Program-made: the position numbers and the translations under genes | From: Rhodoferax sp. PAMC 29310 | GTDB taxonomy: Bacteria; Pseudomonadota; Gammaproteobacteria; Burkholderiales; Burkholderiaceae_C | NCBI RefSeq assembly: GCF_017948265.1 | Contig: NZ_CP072852.1 | Span: 682,001 to 746,000, forward strand | Reading direction: 5' to 3' | DNA length: 64,000 nucleotides | In this document: positions 53,883 to 63,225 of the stretch, in pieces | Position numbering within the stretch: the first letter of the stretch is position 1 | Layout: every line of letters begins with the position of its first letter | Notes under the pieces: model-generated | Database searches by the model: none | What the model was told of the DNA's origin: nothing | The model's input: the letters and a program-made list of their open reading frames with translations, nothing else

Positions 53883-54649
53883 TAAAAAGGATTCTTCCAT
53901 TGCCGAAGTGCAGCAAAGACGCAGATGTCGTCTTTGGCCGTGGCGGCAAATGTTTGTGTGGCCGAAATCAGTGTAGATTTGCGGGCTCTTAAAAAAGGAT
54001 TGATTAGTTTCTCAGTCCGAATGTTGCTCGGGAGAGTGGAGAGAAATTCAGCCCTCAGCCATCGGCAACTAGTCGTGTGGTCAATCAAATAACTGTCTTC
54101 TGGATCCGCTGCAGCAGCGAAATCCAAGTTGCTCAATGTGTATTCGTCAGTGCAGCAAACCGGGGTGTCCTCTGGTAGGTCGGACATGCTCCGAAGTGAC
54201 TGCAGCATTTGGGCCGCCGTCTCCTCGAGTTGTCGATCGCATCCGGCGATAAACAGCGTATCACCACAAAGCAGAAGCGGAGCCCCATTGACCTGTTGGC
54301 AATAGTACGCAATGTGCCCTGAAGTATGTCCTGGCACATCCAAGACGTTAAAAGTCAGTCCCAACGCATGGACCTGCTCACATTCAGGCAGCCGAGTCAG
54401 CGACTCCGGCATTGGCTCCAGGGCGGGGCCAAAAACTTTGCACCCTGTATGTAGCCGCAACGCAACACCACAACGGGTGTGGTCGGCGTTATGGTGCGTG
54501 ACTAGAATGAGCTCGAGCGTGACCCCCAATCGCTTCAAAGCGTCCATAACGGGATGTGCATCAACGGGATCAACCACCAAAGCTTGGTGGCCGTTGTGCA
54601 ACATGCAAATGTAGTTGTCAGTAAAGGCGGGTAAGGGAGTTAGTTGCAT
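53882..54649 (-). CDS. gloB: Glyoxalase II-like metallo-beta-lactamase-fold hydrolase
   Basis: 255 aa with overall GloB similarity ([63 protein letters not shown]). GloB hydrolyses S-lactoylglutathione to lactate and glutathione. Two of the metal ligands are unusual: HxHxDH reads H52-H-N54-A-D56-H57, and the canonical CGHEYT reads CTDEYT (Asp168). His108 and Asp130 are normal. The start codon shares CATG with the divergent methyltransferase gene. Activity or metal content may differ from standard GloB. Confidence 0.8.
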   Translation of the reverse strand: MQLTPLPAFTDNYICMLHNGHQALVVDPVDAHPVMDALKRLGVTLELILVTHHNADHTRCGVALRLHTGCKVFGPALEPMPESLTRLPECEQVHALGLTFNVLDVPGHTSGHIAYYCQQVNGAPLLLCGDTLFIAGCDRQLEETAAQMLQSLRSMSDLPEDTPVCCTDEYTLSNLDFAAAADPEDSYLIDHTTSCRWLRAEFLSTLPSNIRTEKLINPFLRARKSTLISATQTFAATAKDDICVFAALRQWKNPF

Positions 54650-55430
54650 GAACGATGAAATTATAGGTTTGCACCATTGGTTTCAAACGCCACCCGGGCG
54701 CTACCTACTCGCATGGGAGCGCGAGCAGCTTGATCAAGCGGTGTCAGACATCTTTGGCTTTCATGCTCTTCAACTTGGCCTGCCTGAGATCGATGCGCTT
54801 TGTAACAATCGGATGCCACATCGTTGGTTTGCGCATCATATCCCTACGGCTCGCGCGGACGTGGTGACAGATTTCTCTGCATTGCCTTTTCCTGAAAGTA
54901 GTCTGGACTTGGTGGTATTGCCACATTCACTTGAGTTGGCCCATGATCCGCACACGACACTCCGGGAAGTGGAGCGGGTGCTCGTGCCGGAGGGGCGAGT
55001 TGTCATTTGCGGGTTAAACCCGGCGTCTTTGTGGGGACTGAGACAGCGGCGCGCCCACCTGTACCATCGCATGGGCTTTGGGCACATGTTTTTGCCGGAG
55101 GCAGGGGAGTTCATTGGACACTGGCGTTTAAAGGATTGGTTGAGGTTGCTGGGCTTTGAGGTCGAAGTGTTTCGATTTGGCTGCTATCGACCTGCTCTGT
55201 CCAGTGAGAGTTGGCTGGAACGGTTTGCATGGATGGACATAGCTGGAGAACGGTTGTGGCCGATATTGGGCGCCGCTTACTTTGTGGTCGCTGTGAAGCG
55301 GGTGCGGGGAATGACGCTGTTGAACCCTGGCTGGAAGGCCACGCGGGCAATAGCCGCGTCCCCTGCACCGGTTGCGAACAGCTCGGGGTTGAACTTCAGA
55401 GGCCACTTAAAAGATGGTAAAAAATTCTAG
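54648..55430 (+). CDS. SAM-dependent methyltransferase (class I)
   Basis: 260 aa from ATG 54648, with AAGGGAG about 10 bp upstream. It has a class I methyltransferase core of the type-11 kind ([56 protein letters not shown]) but the N-terminal glycine-rich SAM loop is not obvious. It is conserved between gloB and rnhA in betaproteobacteria. Substrate unknown. The start overlaps the divergent gloB start. Confidence 0.85.
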   Translation: MNDEIIGLHHWFQTPPGRYLLAWEREQLDQAVSDIFGFHALQLGLPEIDALCNNRMPHRWFAHHIPTARADVVTDFSALPFPESSLDLVVLPHSLELAHDPHTTLREVERVLVPEGRVVICGLNPASLWGLRQRRAHLYHRMGFGHMFLPEAGEFIGHWRLKDWLRLLGFEVEVFRFGCYRPALSSESWLERFAWMDIAGERLWPILGAAYFVVAVKRVRGMTLLNPGWKATRAIAASPAPVANSSGLNFRGHLKDGKKF

Positions 55431-55444
55431 ATTGGAAGTATGGT

Positions 55445-55894
55445 TTGAACGCAATTGAAATTTACACCGATGGAGCATGCAAAGGAAATCCCGGACCGGG
55501 TGGATGGGGTGTCTTGCTGAAATCTGTAGACGCGCAAAAAGAGTTGTTTGGTGGCGAATTGGAAACCACCAACAATCGAATGGAAATGATGGCCGTCATT
55601 GAGGCCCTGTTAGCGTTGAAAAGGCCTTGTAACGTGACGATGCATGTCGACAGCCAGTATGTGCTTAAGGGGATCACGGAATGGGTGTCAGGCTGGAAAG
55701 CAAGGGGATGGAAAACGGCGACAAAGCAGCCAGTGAAGAATGTTGATTTGTGGCAACGGCTAGATGACTTGGTTAGCACATCTGGACACACGATTGATTG
55801 GCGTTGGGTTCGTGGCCACAATGGCGACCCAGGCAATGAACATGCCGATATGTTGGCCAATAGAGGCGTGGCGCAAGTCCTTCATCAGCGCTAG
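55445..55894 (+). CDS. rnhA: Ribonuclease HI
   Basis: 149 aa from a TTG start (the nearby ATG at 55440 is out of frame and stops at once). It degrades RNA in RNA-DNA hybrids. Catalytic residues: Asp9 ([14 protein letters not shown]), Glu47 (NNRMEMMA), Asp69 (HVDSQYV), His125 (RGHNGDPGN) and Asp135 (EHADMLAN). It lies 14 bp after the methyltransferase gene. Confidence 0.95.
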   Translation: MNAIEIYTDGACKGNPGPGGWGVLLKSVDAQKELFGGELETTNNRMEMMAVIEALLALKRPCNVTMHVDSQYVLKGITEWVSGWKARGWKTATKQPVKNVDLWQRLDDLVSTSGHTIDWRWVRGHNGDPGNEHADMLANRGVAQVLHQR

Positions 55895-56066
55895 GAACGC
55901 CTGATTGGCGCGAATAGATGGTATGGACCGATGCGCATTGCGGGGTTCCATTCTGAAAAGCCTTAAAGATCAGTGGATGGTTGGTGTACCAACTGCCTTA
56001 CCAAGGCAACTGGGATAAGCAAAAGTCTCCTCTTTTATTTATATTTGGTAACTCGAATATTTATGT

Positions 56067-56134
56067 TGCATTGCAACAAAAATATTGCATTGATGCGCGG
56101 TCCCCCTATAATTTAATCATGCTGCACTGCAACA
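56067..56134 (+). promoter_or_regulatory. Phasin promoter with two PhaR-like operators
   Basis: A -35 TTGCAT (56085-56090) and -10 TATAAT (56107-56112) are spaced 16 bp. TGCATTGCAACA (56067-56078) lies just upstream of the -35 and TGCACTGCAACA (56123-56134) lies at the expected start site. The second is identical to the site in the phaZ promoter. The rest of 55895-56200 shows no gene. Confidence 0.7.
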
Positions 56135-56200
56135 ATAATTAAACAAAGAGTTGGTTTCGGCGCAGATATTTTTTGACTTACCTCTATTGGAGATATTTTT

Positions 56201-56743
56201 ATGTTGACCGTCGAACAAATCATGGCTTCCCACAAGGCAAACGTTGAAACACTGCTTGGGTTGACTTCCAAAGCTTTCGAAGGCGTGGAAAAGATTGTTG
56301 AACTCAATTTGACCGCTTCCAAAGCCGCGCTCGCTGAGACCAGTGAGAATGCGAAAGCCCTGCTCAGCGCTAAAGATGCGCAAGAGTTGATTGCACTTCA
56401 ATCAGCCATGCTGCAACCCTTGGCTGAAAAGTCCGCAGCCTACAGCCGGCACTTGTATGACATTGCCTCCGGCTCAAGCGCTGAGTTCAGTAAAGCTTTT
56501 GAAGGTCAAGCAGCCGAAGCGCAGCAAAAGTTCATGGATTTGGTTGACAGCACTGCCAAGAATGCGCCAGCCGGATCAGAGTCCGCCGTCGCTGTGATGC
56601 GCAATGCGGTCACGGCTGCCAATAGTGCCTTGGAGTCAGTCCAAAATGCAGTCAAACAAGCCACTGAGGTTGCTGAATCCAACTTCAAGTCTGTGGCCAC
56701 GTCCGCCGCTGATGTCGCTAAGCCGACTGCGAAAAAGCGCTGA
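56201..56743 (+). CDS. phaP: Phasin family protein (PHB granule-associated)
   Basis: 180 aa, all-helical, typical phasin_2: [43 protein letters not shown] and an Ala-rich C-terminus ending PTAKKR. It coats PHB granules and controls their size and number. GGAG lies upstream of the ATG. The promoter carries PhaR-like operators, so expression would rise when PHB granules titrate the repressor. Confidence 0.92.
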   Translation: MLTVEQIMASHKANVETLLGLTSKAFEGVEKIVELNLTASKAALAETSENAKALLSAKDAQELIALQSAMLQPLAEKSAAYSRHLYDIASGSSAEFSKAFEGQAAEAQQKFMDLVDSTAKNAPAGSESAVAVMRNAVTAANSALESVQNAVKQATEVAESNFKSVATSAADVAKPTAKKR

Positions 56744-56770
56744 TTTACAACAATCGGACAAATATTTGTC

Positions 56771-56823
56771 TGTCAGGGAAAAAATGGGCATCAAACCCTA
56801 GAAAAATAGGGAAAACCCTGACA
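56771..56823 (+). other. Nested hairpin in the phasin 3' region
   Basis: Outer arms TGTCAGGG (56771-56778) and CCCTGACA (56816-56823) enclose an inner CCCTA/TAGGG hairpin (56796-56800, 56807-56811). There is no T tract. It could stabilise the abundant phasin mRNA. Confidence 0.5.
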
Positions 56824-56912
56824 TACTAGACTTAATAAACCTGTTCTTTTGAGCACGGTGTATTGGTTGTCTCCTCGGGTCCTTTCGAAACCTTCAGGTT
56901 CAGGGACTCCTT

Positions 56913-56947
56913 AAGGGCTAGTCGCAAGACTAGCCCTTTTTTTGTTT
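56913..56947 (+). terminator. Terminator downstream of the phasin gene
   Basis: Stem AAGGGCTAGTC (56913-56923) with GACTAGCCCTT (56928-56938), loop GCAA, followed by a run of T to about 56944. It is strong and 170 bp past the phasin stop, leaving room for a small transcript in between. Confidence 0.85.
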
Positions 56948-57039
56948 GAACCAGGGTCGGCAGTCTATTGCTGGATGATTCTTGGGTTGATGGAAATAGC
57001 CGGGAAGTGGGGCATTCTCATGACCGGACCTACACCGAC

Positions 57040-58116
57040 TTATTTGCCCTTCACCGTACGATGAATGAGGTCAGCGCATTGCTTGACCAATGTCGGGCCT
57101 TTGTAGATTAAGCCTGTGTAAATTTGAACGACGTCTGCGCCAGCCTTGATTTTGCTGAGCGCATCTTCGGCACTTAGGATTCCGCCAACACCAATGATAG
57201 GAAACGCAGGGCCAAGCGCGGCGCGCAGTTGAGCGATAACGCGATTGCTCATGGCCAGGAGAGGTGCGCCTGAGAGTCCACCGGTTTCCTCGGCATGTGT
57301 CATGCCTTTGACAGCATCTCGACTTAGCGTGGTGTTGGATGCGATCACGCCATCCATGGCATGACGCTGAAGTATTGCGGCAATAGCGGACACCTGTGCT
57401 TCATCCAAGTCAGGGGCAATCTTTACGAACAAGGGCGTTCGCTTGCCGTGCTCGGCCGCTAATTTCTCTCTTTGCTGGGCCAATGCGCCAAGAAGTTGAT
57501 CGAGGGCCTCATCACCTTGAAGTGCTCGGAGGTTCTTCGTGTTGGGGCTGGAGATGTTGATCGTCACATAGTCCGCGTACGGGTAGACGGCATTTAGACA
57601 GGTTATGTAGTCCTCTGTGGCGTTCTCGATGGGTGTTGCGGCATTTTTGCCAATGTTGAGTCCCAACAGCATGGCAGGCCCAGTCCCTGCATTTTTCTGG
57701 CGTTGTGCGTAGTGGGTCGATCGCTTGACGTTCGCAATAAAGGCCTCCAGGCCGTCGTTGTTGAAGCCAAGGCGGTTGATGAGCGCATTGGCCTTGGGCA
57801 GGCGAAACATTCTGGGTTTTGGGTTGCCTGGTTGACCTTTTGGTGTGACAGTTCCGACCTCAACAAAACCAAACCCCATGGCGCCCAGGCCATCGATGCA
57901 CCGAGCGTTTTTGTCCAAGCCCGCAGCCAGTCCGACGCGATTGGGGAAGGTCAGTCCCGCCAACTTAACCGGATCTTCGATGCGACCATTGCAATAGGCC
58001 ATCTGCAATGGGGTGCCTTGCGCCGCTGCAAGGCCGTGCAAGGTGATTTCATGAGCGGTTTCAGGATCCAGGCTGAATAAAAACGGGCGGGCTAATGCAT
58101 AGGGGACGAGAGACAT
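57040..58116 (-). CDS. pyrD: Dihydroorotate dehydrogenase (quinone), class 2
   Basis: 358 aa from ATG 58114-58116, with a strong AGGAGGA site. It oxidises dihydroorotate to orotate at the membrane, passing electrons to quinone. Signatures: the N-terminal amphipathic membrane-binding part, [38 protein letters not shown] FMN loop, [15 protein letters not shown] (catalytic Ser) and [26 protein letters not shown]. It is divergent from rpiA with 58 bp between starts. Confidence 0.94.
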   Translation of the reverse strand: MSLVPYALARPFLFSLDPETAHEITLHGLAAAQGTPLQMAYCNGRIEDPVKLAGLTFPNRVGLAAGLDKNARCIDGLGAMGFGFVEVGTVTPKGQPGNPKPRMFRLPKANALINRLGFNNDGLEAFIANVKRSTHYAQRQKNAGTGPAMLLGLNIGKNAATPIENATEDYITCLNAVYPYADYVTINISSPNTKNLRALQGDEALDQLLGALAQQREKLAAEHGKRTPLFVKIAPDLDEAQVSAIAAILQRHAMDGVIASNTTLSRDAVKGMTHAEETGGLSGAPLLAMSNRVIAQLRAALGPAFPIIGVGGILSAEDALSKIKAGADVVQIYTGLIYKGPTLVKQCADLIHRTVKGK

Positions 58117-58174
58117 TGGATAATTCCTCCTTAAGGTTTGAACTACGTTTCCGCAACACACCCGATTTTCCCAG

Positions 58175-58879
58175 ATGACCAATCAAAATTCACCATCCAC
58201 CCCGCTTCTTTCTCAAGATGAACTTAAAACATTGGTGGGGAAAGCTGCGCTCAAGTATGTAGTGCCCGGCGAAATCGTCGGTGTTGGAACAGGTTCAACG
58301 GTCAATAAGTTCATTGATGCGTTAGCAACGATGAAAGATCAGATTAAAGGCGCGGTGTCGAGTTCGGTTGCCAGTACCGAGCGTTTGCTGGCATTGGGCA
58401 TCCCCGTCTTCGATTGCAATGAGGTGTCTGAGCTGTCTGTGTACATTGACGGTGCCGATGAAATTGACGGACAAGGTCATATGGTCAAAGGCGGTGGCGC
58501 TGCGCTCACTCGTGAAAAAATTGTGGCGGCCCAATCTCGCCAGTTCGTGTGCATTGCTGACGATTCGAAGTTGGTTGAGACATTGGGTCGGTTTCCCCTG
58601 CCTGTCGAGGTCATTCCAATGGCCGCGCAGCAGCTAATTCGCCAATTTTCAGTGATGGGTGGGGTAGCGAAAGTACGACTCAAAGGCAACGCTCCGCTGG
58701 TGACGGACAACGGACAGTGGATTCTGGATGTGACTGGCCTGACTGTCACCGACCCCTTGGCTTTTGAGGCCAAGGTCAGTCAGTGGCCAGGCGTCGTCAC
58801 CGTTGGCGTGTTTGCGTTCCAAAAGGCCAAAGTGTGCTTGTTGGGCACCGCCAGCGGAGTCAAAACAATTACCTACTAA
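58175..58879 (+). CDS. rpiA: Ribose-5-phosphate isomerase A
   Basis: 234 aa. It interconverts ribose-5-phosphate and ribulose-5-phosphate. Signatures: [15 protein letters not shown] (phosphate loop), [24 protein letters not shown] (catalytic Asp/Lys) and LPVEVIPMA. It is convergent with the glutaredoxin-like gene, 12 bp apart. Confidence 0.95.
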   Translation: MTNQNSPSTPLLSQDELKTLVGKAALKYVVPGEIVGVGTGSTVNKFIDALATMKDQIKGAVSSSVASTERLLALGIPVFDCNEVSELSVYIDGADEIDGQGHMVKGGGAALTREKIVAAQSRQFVCIADDSKLVETLGRFPLPVEVIPMAAQQLIRQFSVMGGVAKVRLKGNAPLVTDNGQWILDVTGLTVTDPLAFEAKVSQWPGVVTVGVFAFQKAKVCLLGTASGVKTITY

Positions 58880-58891
58880 CTTTCAACCAAT

Positions 58892-59539
58892 TCAGAATCG
58901 AATGCCAGCGGGATTCTTGCTGGTGTCTGGTGCGGGAGTAGATCGAGCTCTTGGCGCTGCGGTTGCTTCTTTTACATCAGTTGGGGTCGCCGGTTTTTTA
59001 ACCACCACCAGTGGGGTTGCTGCCGGATTCTTATAGTTCGCGGGCAGGGCGGATGTCTTCGGATAGCCCGCCGCATTCAAGAACTGGGTCCACTCGGAGT
59101 CTGAATAGCCCTTCAATTGCTGGCCACCAATGGTTGCAAATGGAATGGTATTGGTACCGCTGATTCGTTGCAAGGCCTCGGCGTCATCGTTGGTGTTAAC
59201 CGTCTTCTCGGTAAAGGGCACGCCACGACTGATCAACAATGTCCGTCCTGATCCGCAAGGGCCACAGTTGTCAGCAGAGTACAAAGTCACCGGGTATTTC
59301 GCAACAATCTGACGAAGAGCAAAGGGGAGGGCAGGGTTTGCGTTGTCAGCGGCGTTGGCCCCGATCTCTTGGGTCGTGGCGTTGCCAATATTGGCGGGGG
59401 GGTTGTCCGAAAAACTCACTTTTCCGTCAGGGCCCACCACGCGGTAAATCGTTTGGGCCGACGCTGGCCCGACAGAGATCCATGCAGTCAAGATCATGAC
59501 CAGAGCAATTCGCGCGGTAGTCTTCATTGCGTTTTTCAA
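58892..59539 (-). CDS. Exported DUF4124 / glutaredoxin-domain protein
   Basis: 215 aa with a signal peptide (MKTTARIALVMILTAWISVGPASAQ); ATG at codon 1 or 5. A short DUF4124 segment follows (TIYRVVGPDGKVSFSDNPP), then a glutaredoxin/thioredoxin-like domain with NCGPCGSGRTLL (CxxC) and TIPFATIGGQQLKGYS (cis-Pro). The tail is Pro/Ala/Lys-rich. Likely a periplasmic thiol-disulfide protein. It lies 12 bp after prlC in the folD-prlC operon. Confidence 0.8.
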   Translation of the reverse strand: MKNAMKTTARIALVMILTAWISVGPASAQTIYRVVGPDGKVSFSDNPPANIGNATTQEIGANAADNANPALPFALRQIVAKYPVTLYSADNCGPCGSGRTLLISRGVPFTEKTVNTNDDAEALQRISGTNTIPFATIGGQQLKGYSDSEWTQFLNAAGYPKTSALPANYKNPAATPLVVVKKPATPTDVKEATAAPRARSTPAPDTSKNPAGIRF

Positions 59540-59551
59540 AGCGTGTCCTCA

Positions 59552-61594
59552 TCAGGTTTGTTCTGCTGCCATGCCTTGGTGGCGAAGCAAGGCGTCCAGG
59601 GCAGGTTCGCGACCACGAAAAGCTTTGAACGACTCGATTGCCGGGCGGCTGCCGCCAGCCTCCAGAATGGCTTCCCGGTATTTTCTACCAGTCTCGGCAT
59701 TTGGCAAGCCGTCCTTCCCAATGGTTTCCTCAAATGCTGCATAGGCGTCGGCGCTCAACACTTCTGCCCATTTGTAGCTGTAGTAGCCGGCCGAATAGCC
59801 ACCAGCGAAAATATGGCTGAATGTGTGGGCCGGGCGGCTCCAGCTCGGCGGCTGAAGCACTGCGACCTCTTTGCGAACCTGGTTCAGCAATGGCATCACG
59901 TCATGTGTCGGGTTGTGGGTCGTGTGCAGCAGCATGTCAAACAGGGAGAACTCAATTTGTCGCAGCGTTTGCATGCCGCTCTGGAAATTCTTACCCGCCA
60001 ACATTTTGTCGAAAAGCGCGCGTGGCAAGGCCTTTCCGGTGTCAACATGGGCGGTCATGTCCTTGAGAACTTCCCATTCCCAGCAGAAATTTTCCATAAA
60101 CTGGCTGGGTAGCTCCACGGCGTCCCATTCCACGCCGCTGATACCGGAGACATCCCGTTCATTCACTTGGGTCAAGAGGTGGTGCAGGCCGTGACCGAAT
60201 TCATGGAACAAAGTAGTCACGTCGTCATGGGTTAACAGTGGCGGTTTGCCATCCACTCCGTCCGCGAAATTGCAGACCAGATGCGCCACAGGGGTTTGCA
60301 ACTGGTGGGTGTCGGGTCGCATCCAGCGGCCCCGAACGTCGTCCATCCACGCGCCACCGCGTTTGCCTTTGCGCGCGGCAGAGTCCAGATAGAACTGCCC
60401 CAACAGCTGGCCGGCACGCTCAATGCGGTAGAACTCGACGCCTGAATTCCAAACGGGAGTGGTGCCCCGCTCAATTTTCACTTCAAACAAGCTTTCAACA
60501 ATTTTGAACAAGCCTGCTTTGACCTTGGGCGCTGTGAAGTATTGTTTGACTTCTTGTTCACTGAACGCGTAGCGGGCTTCTTTAAGCTTTTCACCGATGT
60601 AAGACCAATCCCACGGCTGAGGCTCTGGGAGGCCAGGGTGCTCCTTGGCGTATTCACGCAGGTCAGCCAAGTCTTGTTCTGCAAAGGGCTGTGCTTTGAT
60701 GGCCAGATCTCGCAGGAAGGTGATGACGTGCTCGGGCGATTCTGCCATTTTGGGCGCTACTGACAGTTCTCCAAAGTTGCGGTAGCCCAGCAACTGAGCC
60801 TCCTCGAGTCGCAAAGCCAACATTTCGTTGATCAAGGCCGAGTTGTCAAACTTGCGGGTCGATTCGTCAGATTGATCCGATGCCCGCGTGACATAGGCGC
60901 GGTAAAGTATTTCTCGCAATGCACTGCTTTTGGCAAACTGCATGACAGGCAGGTAGCAGGGCAGTTTCAGGGTGAGCTTGAAGCCTTCCTTGCCTTCCGC
61001 TTTCGCGGCTGCGCGTGCGGCCTGCTTCACGTCGTCAGGCACACCGTTCAACTCATCAGCACTTGCGTAGTGTGCAAAGGCGTCGGTGGAATCAAGCGCG
61101 TTCTCGCTGAATTTTTGGCTCAGTTCTGCACTTCGCTCTTGAATGGCCGCAAAGCGATCACGAGCAAGGCCTGTCAATTCGGCGCCACCCAACACAAAGT
61201 TTCGAATCGCGTAGGTATGCGCCTGATGCTGCTCTGCGTTCAACGAAGCTGTGTCAATCGCTTTGTACTTGGCAAACAAGCGCTCGTCGGCACCCAGGCG
61301 GGTAAAAAACTCGGTGATCTTTGGCAGCGCTTCGTTGTAGGCCGCGCGCAACTCGGGGGTATCAGCCACACTGTTCAGGTGACTCACGGCGCCCCAGGCG
61401 CGCCCGAGCTTTTCCGTCGAGACGTCCAATACCGCCGATATGTCAGCCCAGCCAGCGGGGAAGTCTGGTGAGGTCACTTTTTCAAGAGCCTGGCTCGCGT
61501 CTGCCAGCAAAACCTCCAGGGCTGGTGCGACATGCTCCGGCGTGATTTGGTCGAACAGTGGCAGGTCGGTGAAAGAAAGCAGGGGATTGTTCAT
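59552..61594 (-). CDS. prlC: Oligopeptidase A (M3 family zinc metallopeptidase)
   Basis: 680 aa. It degrades short peptides, including cleaved signal peptides, in the cytoplasm. The zinc motif is LFHEFGHGLHHLL (HExxH, about residue 468), with the downstream Glu ligand expected in SQFMENFCWEWEVL. Length and N-terminus (NNPLLSFTDLPLFDQITPEHVAPAL) are typical for PrlC. It lies 67 bp after folD on the same strand. Confidence 0.94.
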   Translation of the reverse strand: MNNPLLSFTDLPLFDQITPEHVAPALEVLLADASQALEKVTSPDFPAGWADISAVLDVSTEKLGRAWGAVSHLNSVADTPELRAAYNEALPKITEFFTRLGADERLFAKYKAIDTASLNAEQHQAHTYAIRNFVLGGAELTGLARDRFAAIQERSAELSQKFSENALDSTDAFAHYASADELNGVPDDVKQAARAAAKAEGKEGFKLTLKLPCYLPVMQFAKSSALREILYRAYVTRASDQSDESTRKFDNSALINEMLALRLEEAQLLGYRNFGELSVAPKMAESPEHVITFLRDLAIKAQPFAEQDLADLREYAKEHPGLPEPQPWDWSYIGEKLKEARYAFSEQEVKQYFTAPKVKAGLFKIVESLFEVKIERGTTPVWNSGVEFYRIERAGQLLGQFYLDSAARKGKRGGAWMDDVRGRWMRPDTHQLQTPVAHLVCNFADGVDGKPPLLTHDDVTTLFHEFGHGLHHLLTQVNERDVSGISGVEWDAVELPSQFMENFCWEWEVLKDMTAHVDTGKALPRALFDKMLAGKNFQSGMQTLRQIEFSLFDMLLHTTHNPTHDVMPLLNQVRKEVAVLQPPSWSRPAHTFSHIFAGGYSAGYYSYKWAEVLSADAYAAFEETIGKDGLPNAETGRKYREAILEAGGSRPAIESFKAFRGREPALDALLRHQGMAAEQT

Positions 61595-61661
61595 AAGCTC
61601 TATTTTGCGGCAAGGACCGTCAATTCAAGAGGCGCCCGGTTGAGGCGCCGTTCGTACCAAT

Positions 61662-62522
61662 TCAGGCTGTGCGCTCGGCTGACTCCAGGGTGTTGACCAG
61701 CAGCATCGTGATGGTCATGGGGCCGACGCCACCAGGGACCGGCGTGATGAAGCTTGCCACTTCTTTCACGCCCGCAAAGTCCACGTCGCCACACAACTTG
61801 CCGTCGTCATTGCGGTTCATGCCGACGTCAATCACGATCGCGCCTGGCTTCACCATGTCGGCGGTCAGCACATTGCGCTTGCCGACGGCGGCGACCACCA
61901 CATCAGCCTGGCGAGTGTGGAATCCGATGTCGGCGGTGCCACTGTGGCAGACGGTGACCGTTGCATTGGCTTGCAACAGCAGCATGGCCATGGGTTTTCC
62001 CACGGTGTTGCTGCGGCCGATGACTACGGCGTGCTTGCCACGCAAGTCGATGCCCGTGGTTTCGATCAGTTTCATGCAGCCGTAGGGTGTGCAAGGGCGA
62101 AAGCCCGGTTGACCGGTCATTAGCTCGCCAGCGCTCAAGGTGGCGTAGCCATCCACGTCCTTGGCGGTCGAGATCGCCTCGATCACTTTGTGCGGGTTGA
62201 TGTGCTTGGGCAGTGGCATCTGCACCAGAATGCCGTGAATCGTTGGGTCGGTGTTGAGCGAGGCAATACGGGTCAACAGATCAGCCTCGGACAGCGCAAC
62301 ATCATATTTTTCAAAGACAGAATGCACCCCTGTGTCTGCACAGGCCTTGATTTTGTTGCGAACATAGACCGCGCTGGCAGGATCCTCGCCGACCAGAATC
62401 ACAGCCAAACCAGGGGTGACTCCCTTGGATTTCAGCGCAACCACGCGGGTAGCAATGTCGGTTCTCATTTGGGTGGAAAGCGCGTTTCCGTCAATGTTTT
62501 GGGCGCTGACTTGATTGGTCAT
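61662..62522 (-). CDS. folD: Bifunctional methylene-THF dehydrogenase / cyclohydrolase
   Basis: 286 aa. It interconverts 5,10-methylene-, methenyl- and 10-formyl-tetrahydrofolate. Signatures: [21 protein letters not shown] (catalytic Lys), [24 protein letters not shown] and [17 protein letters not shown] (NADP loop), then [14 protein letters not shown]. First gene of the folD-prlC unit. Confidence 0.95.
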   Translation of the reverse strand: MTNQVSAQNIDGNALSTQMRTDIATRVVALKSKGVTPGLAVILVGEDPASAVYVRNKIKACADTGVHSVFEKYDVALSEADLLTRIASLNTDPTIHGILVQMPLPKHINPHKVIEAISTAKDVDGYATLSAGELMTGQPGFRPCTPYGCMKLIETTGIDLRGKHAVVIGRSNTVGKPMAMLLLQANATVTVCHSGTADIGFHTRQADVVVAAVGKRNVLTADMVKPGAIVIDVGMNRNDDGKLCGDVDFAGVKEVASFITPVPGGVGPMTITMLLVNTLESAERTA

Positions 62523-62540
62523 TACTTCAGTTCCATAAGT

Positions 62541-62577
62541 AAAAAAGCCCGCCAGCCCTTGTTAAAGGAGCGCGGGC
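62541..62577 (-). terminator. Terminator of the two-component operon
   Basis: Minus-strand stem GCCCGC (plus 62572-62577) with GCGGGC (62547-62552), extended by flanking pairs, then TTTTTT (plus-strand A run 62541-62546). It lies between the response regulator stop and the folD start. Confidence 0.75.
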
Positions 62578-62596
62578 AGCTATAAATTAGATAGCG

Positions 62597-63223
62597 CTAT
62601 GCCTTGGCAGGTGTTTGGCCCAAAGCGATTTTCAGCAGGTCGGCCACGGTGTTGGCGTTGAGCTTTTCCATGATGTTGGCGCGGTGGGCTTCCACCGTCT
62701 TGATGCTGATACCAAGGTCATCGGCGATCTGCTTGTTCAGGCGTCCCGCAACAATGCGCTCCAGCACTTGAGATTCCCTCAGCGTGAGGCGGGCAATCAA
62801 GGCGTCTCGGTTTTGGGCTATTTGGTAGTCTGCAAAGGCTTCGGTGGCGTGATCGAGCATTCGTTCGACCAAACTGAGCAATTGCTCTTCTTTGAAAGGC
62901 TTCTGGATAAAGTCCATCGCGCCTTTTTTCATGGTGTCGACCGCCATTGGCACATCGCCATGGCCGGTGATAAACACAATGGGCAAGGGGGAGCGGTTTT
63001 CGATCAGGCGGTTTTGCAACTCCAGCCCGGTCATGCCACCCATCCGAATGTCCACAATCAGACAGGCGACTTCACGGGCGTCATAGCGACTCAGAAAGGA
63101 TTCGGCTGATTCAAAACAGCGAACCCTGTAATCTTTGCCTTCCAATAGCCACTGTAGCGAATCTCGAACGGCTTCGTCATCGTCAACAACGTAAACCGTT
63201 CCTTTTTTAGGTATCAAACTCAT
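62597..63223 (-). CDS. FixJ/TtrR-type response regulator
   Basis: 208 aa. The receiver domain has acidic DDDEAVRDSL, the phosphoacceptor Asp in CLIVDIRMGGMTG and Lys in FIQKPFKEEQLL. The LuxR-type helix-turn-helix output is LTLRESQVLERIVAGRLNKQIADDLGISIKTVEAHRANIMEKL. It lies 2 bp after the kinase stop, so they form a cognate pair. The regulated genes cannot be read from the window. Confidence 0.92.
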   Translation of the reverse strand: MSLIPKKGTVYVVDDDEAVRDSLQWLLEGKDYRVRCFESAESFLSRYDAREVACLIVDIRMGGMTGLELQNRLIENRSPLPIVFITGHGDVPMAVDTMKKGAMDFIQKPFKEEQLLSLVERMLDHATEAFADYQIAQNRDALIARLTLRESQVLERIVAGRLNKQIADDLGISIKTVEAHRANIMEKLNANTVADLLKIALGQTPAKA

Positions 63224-63225
63224 AT

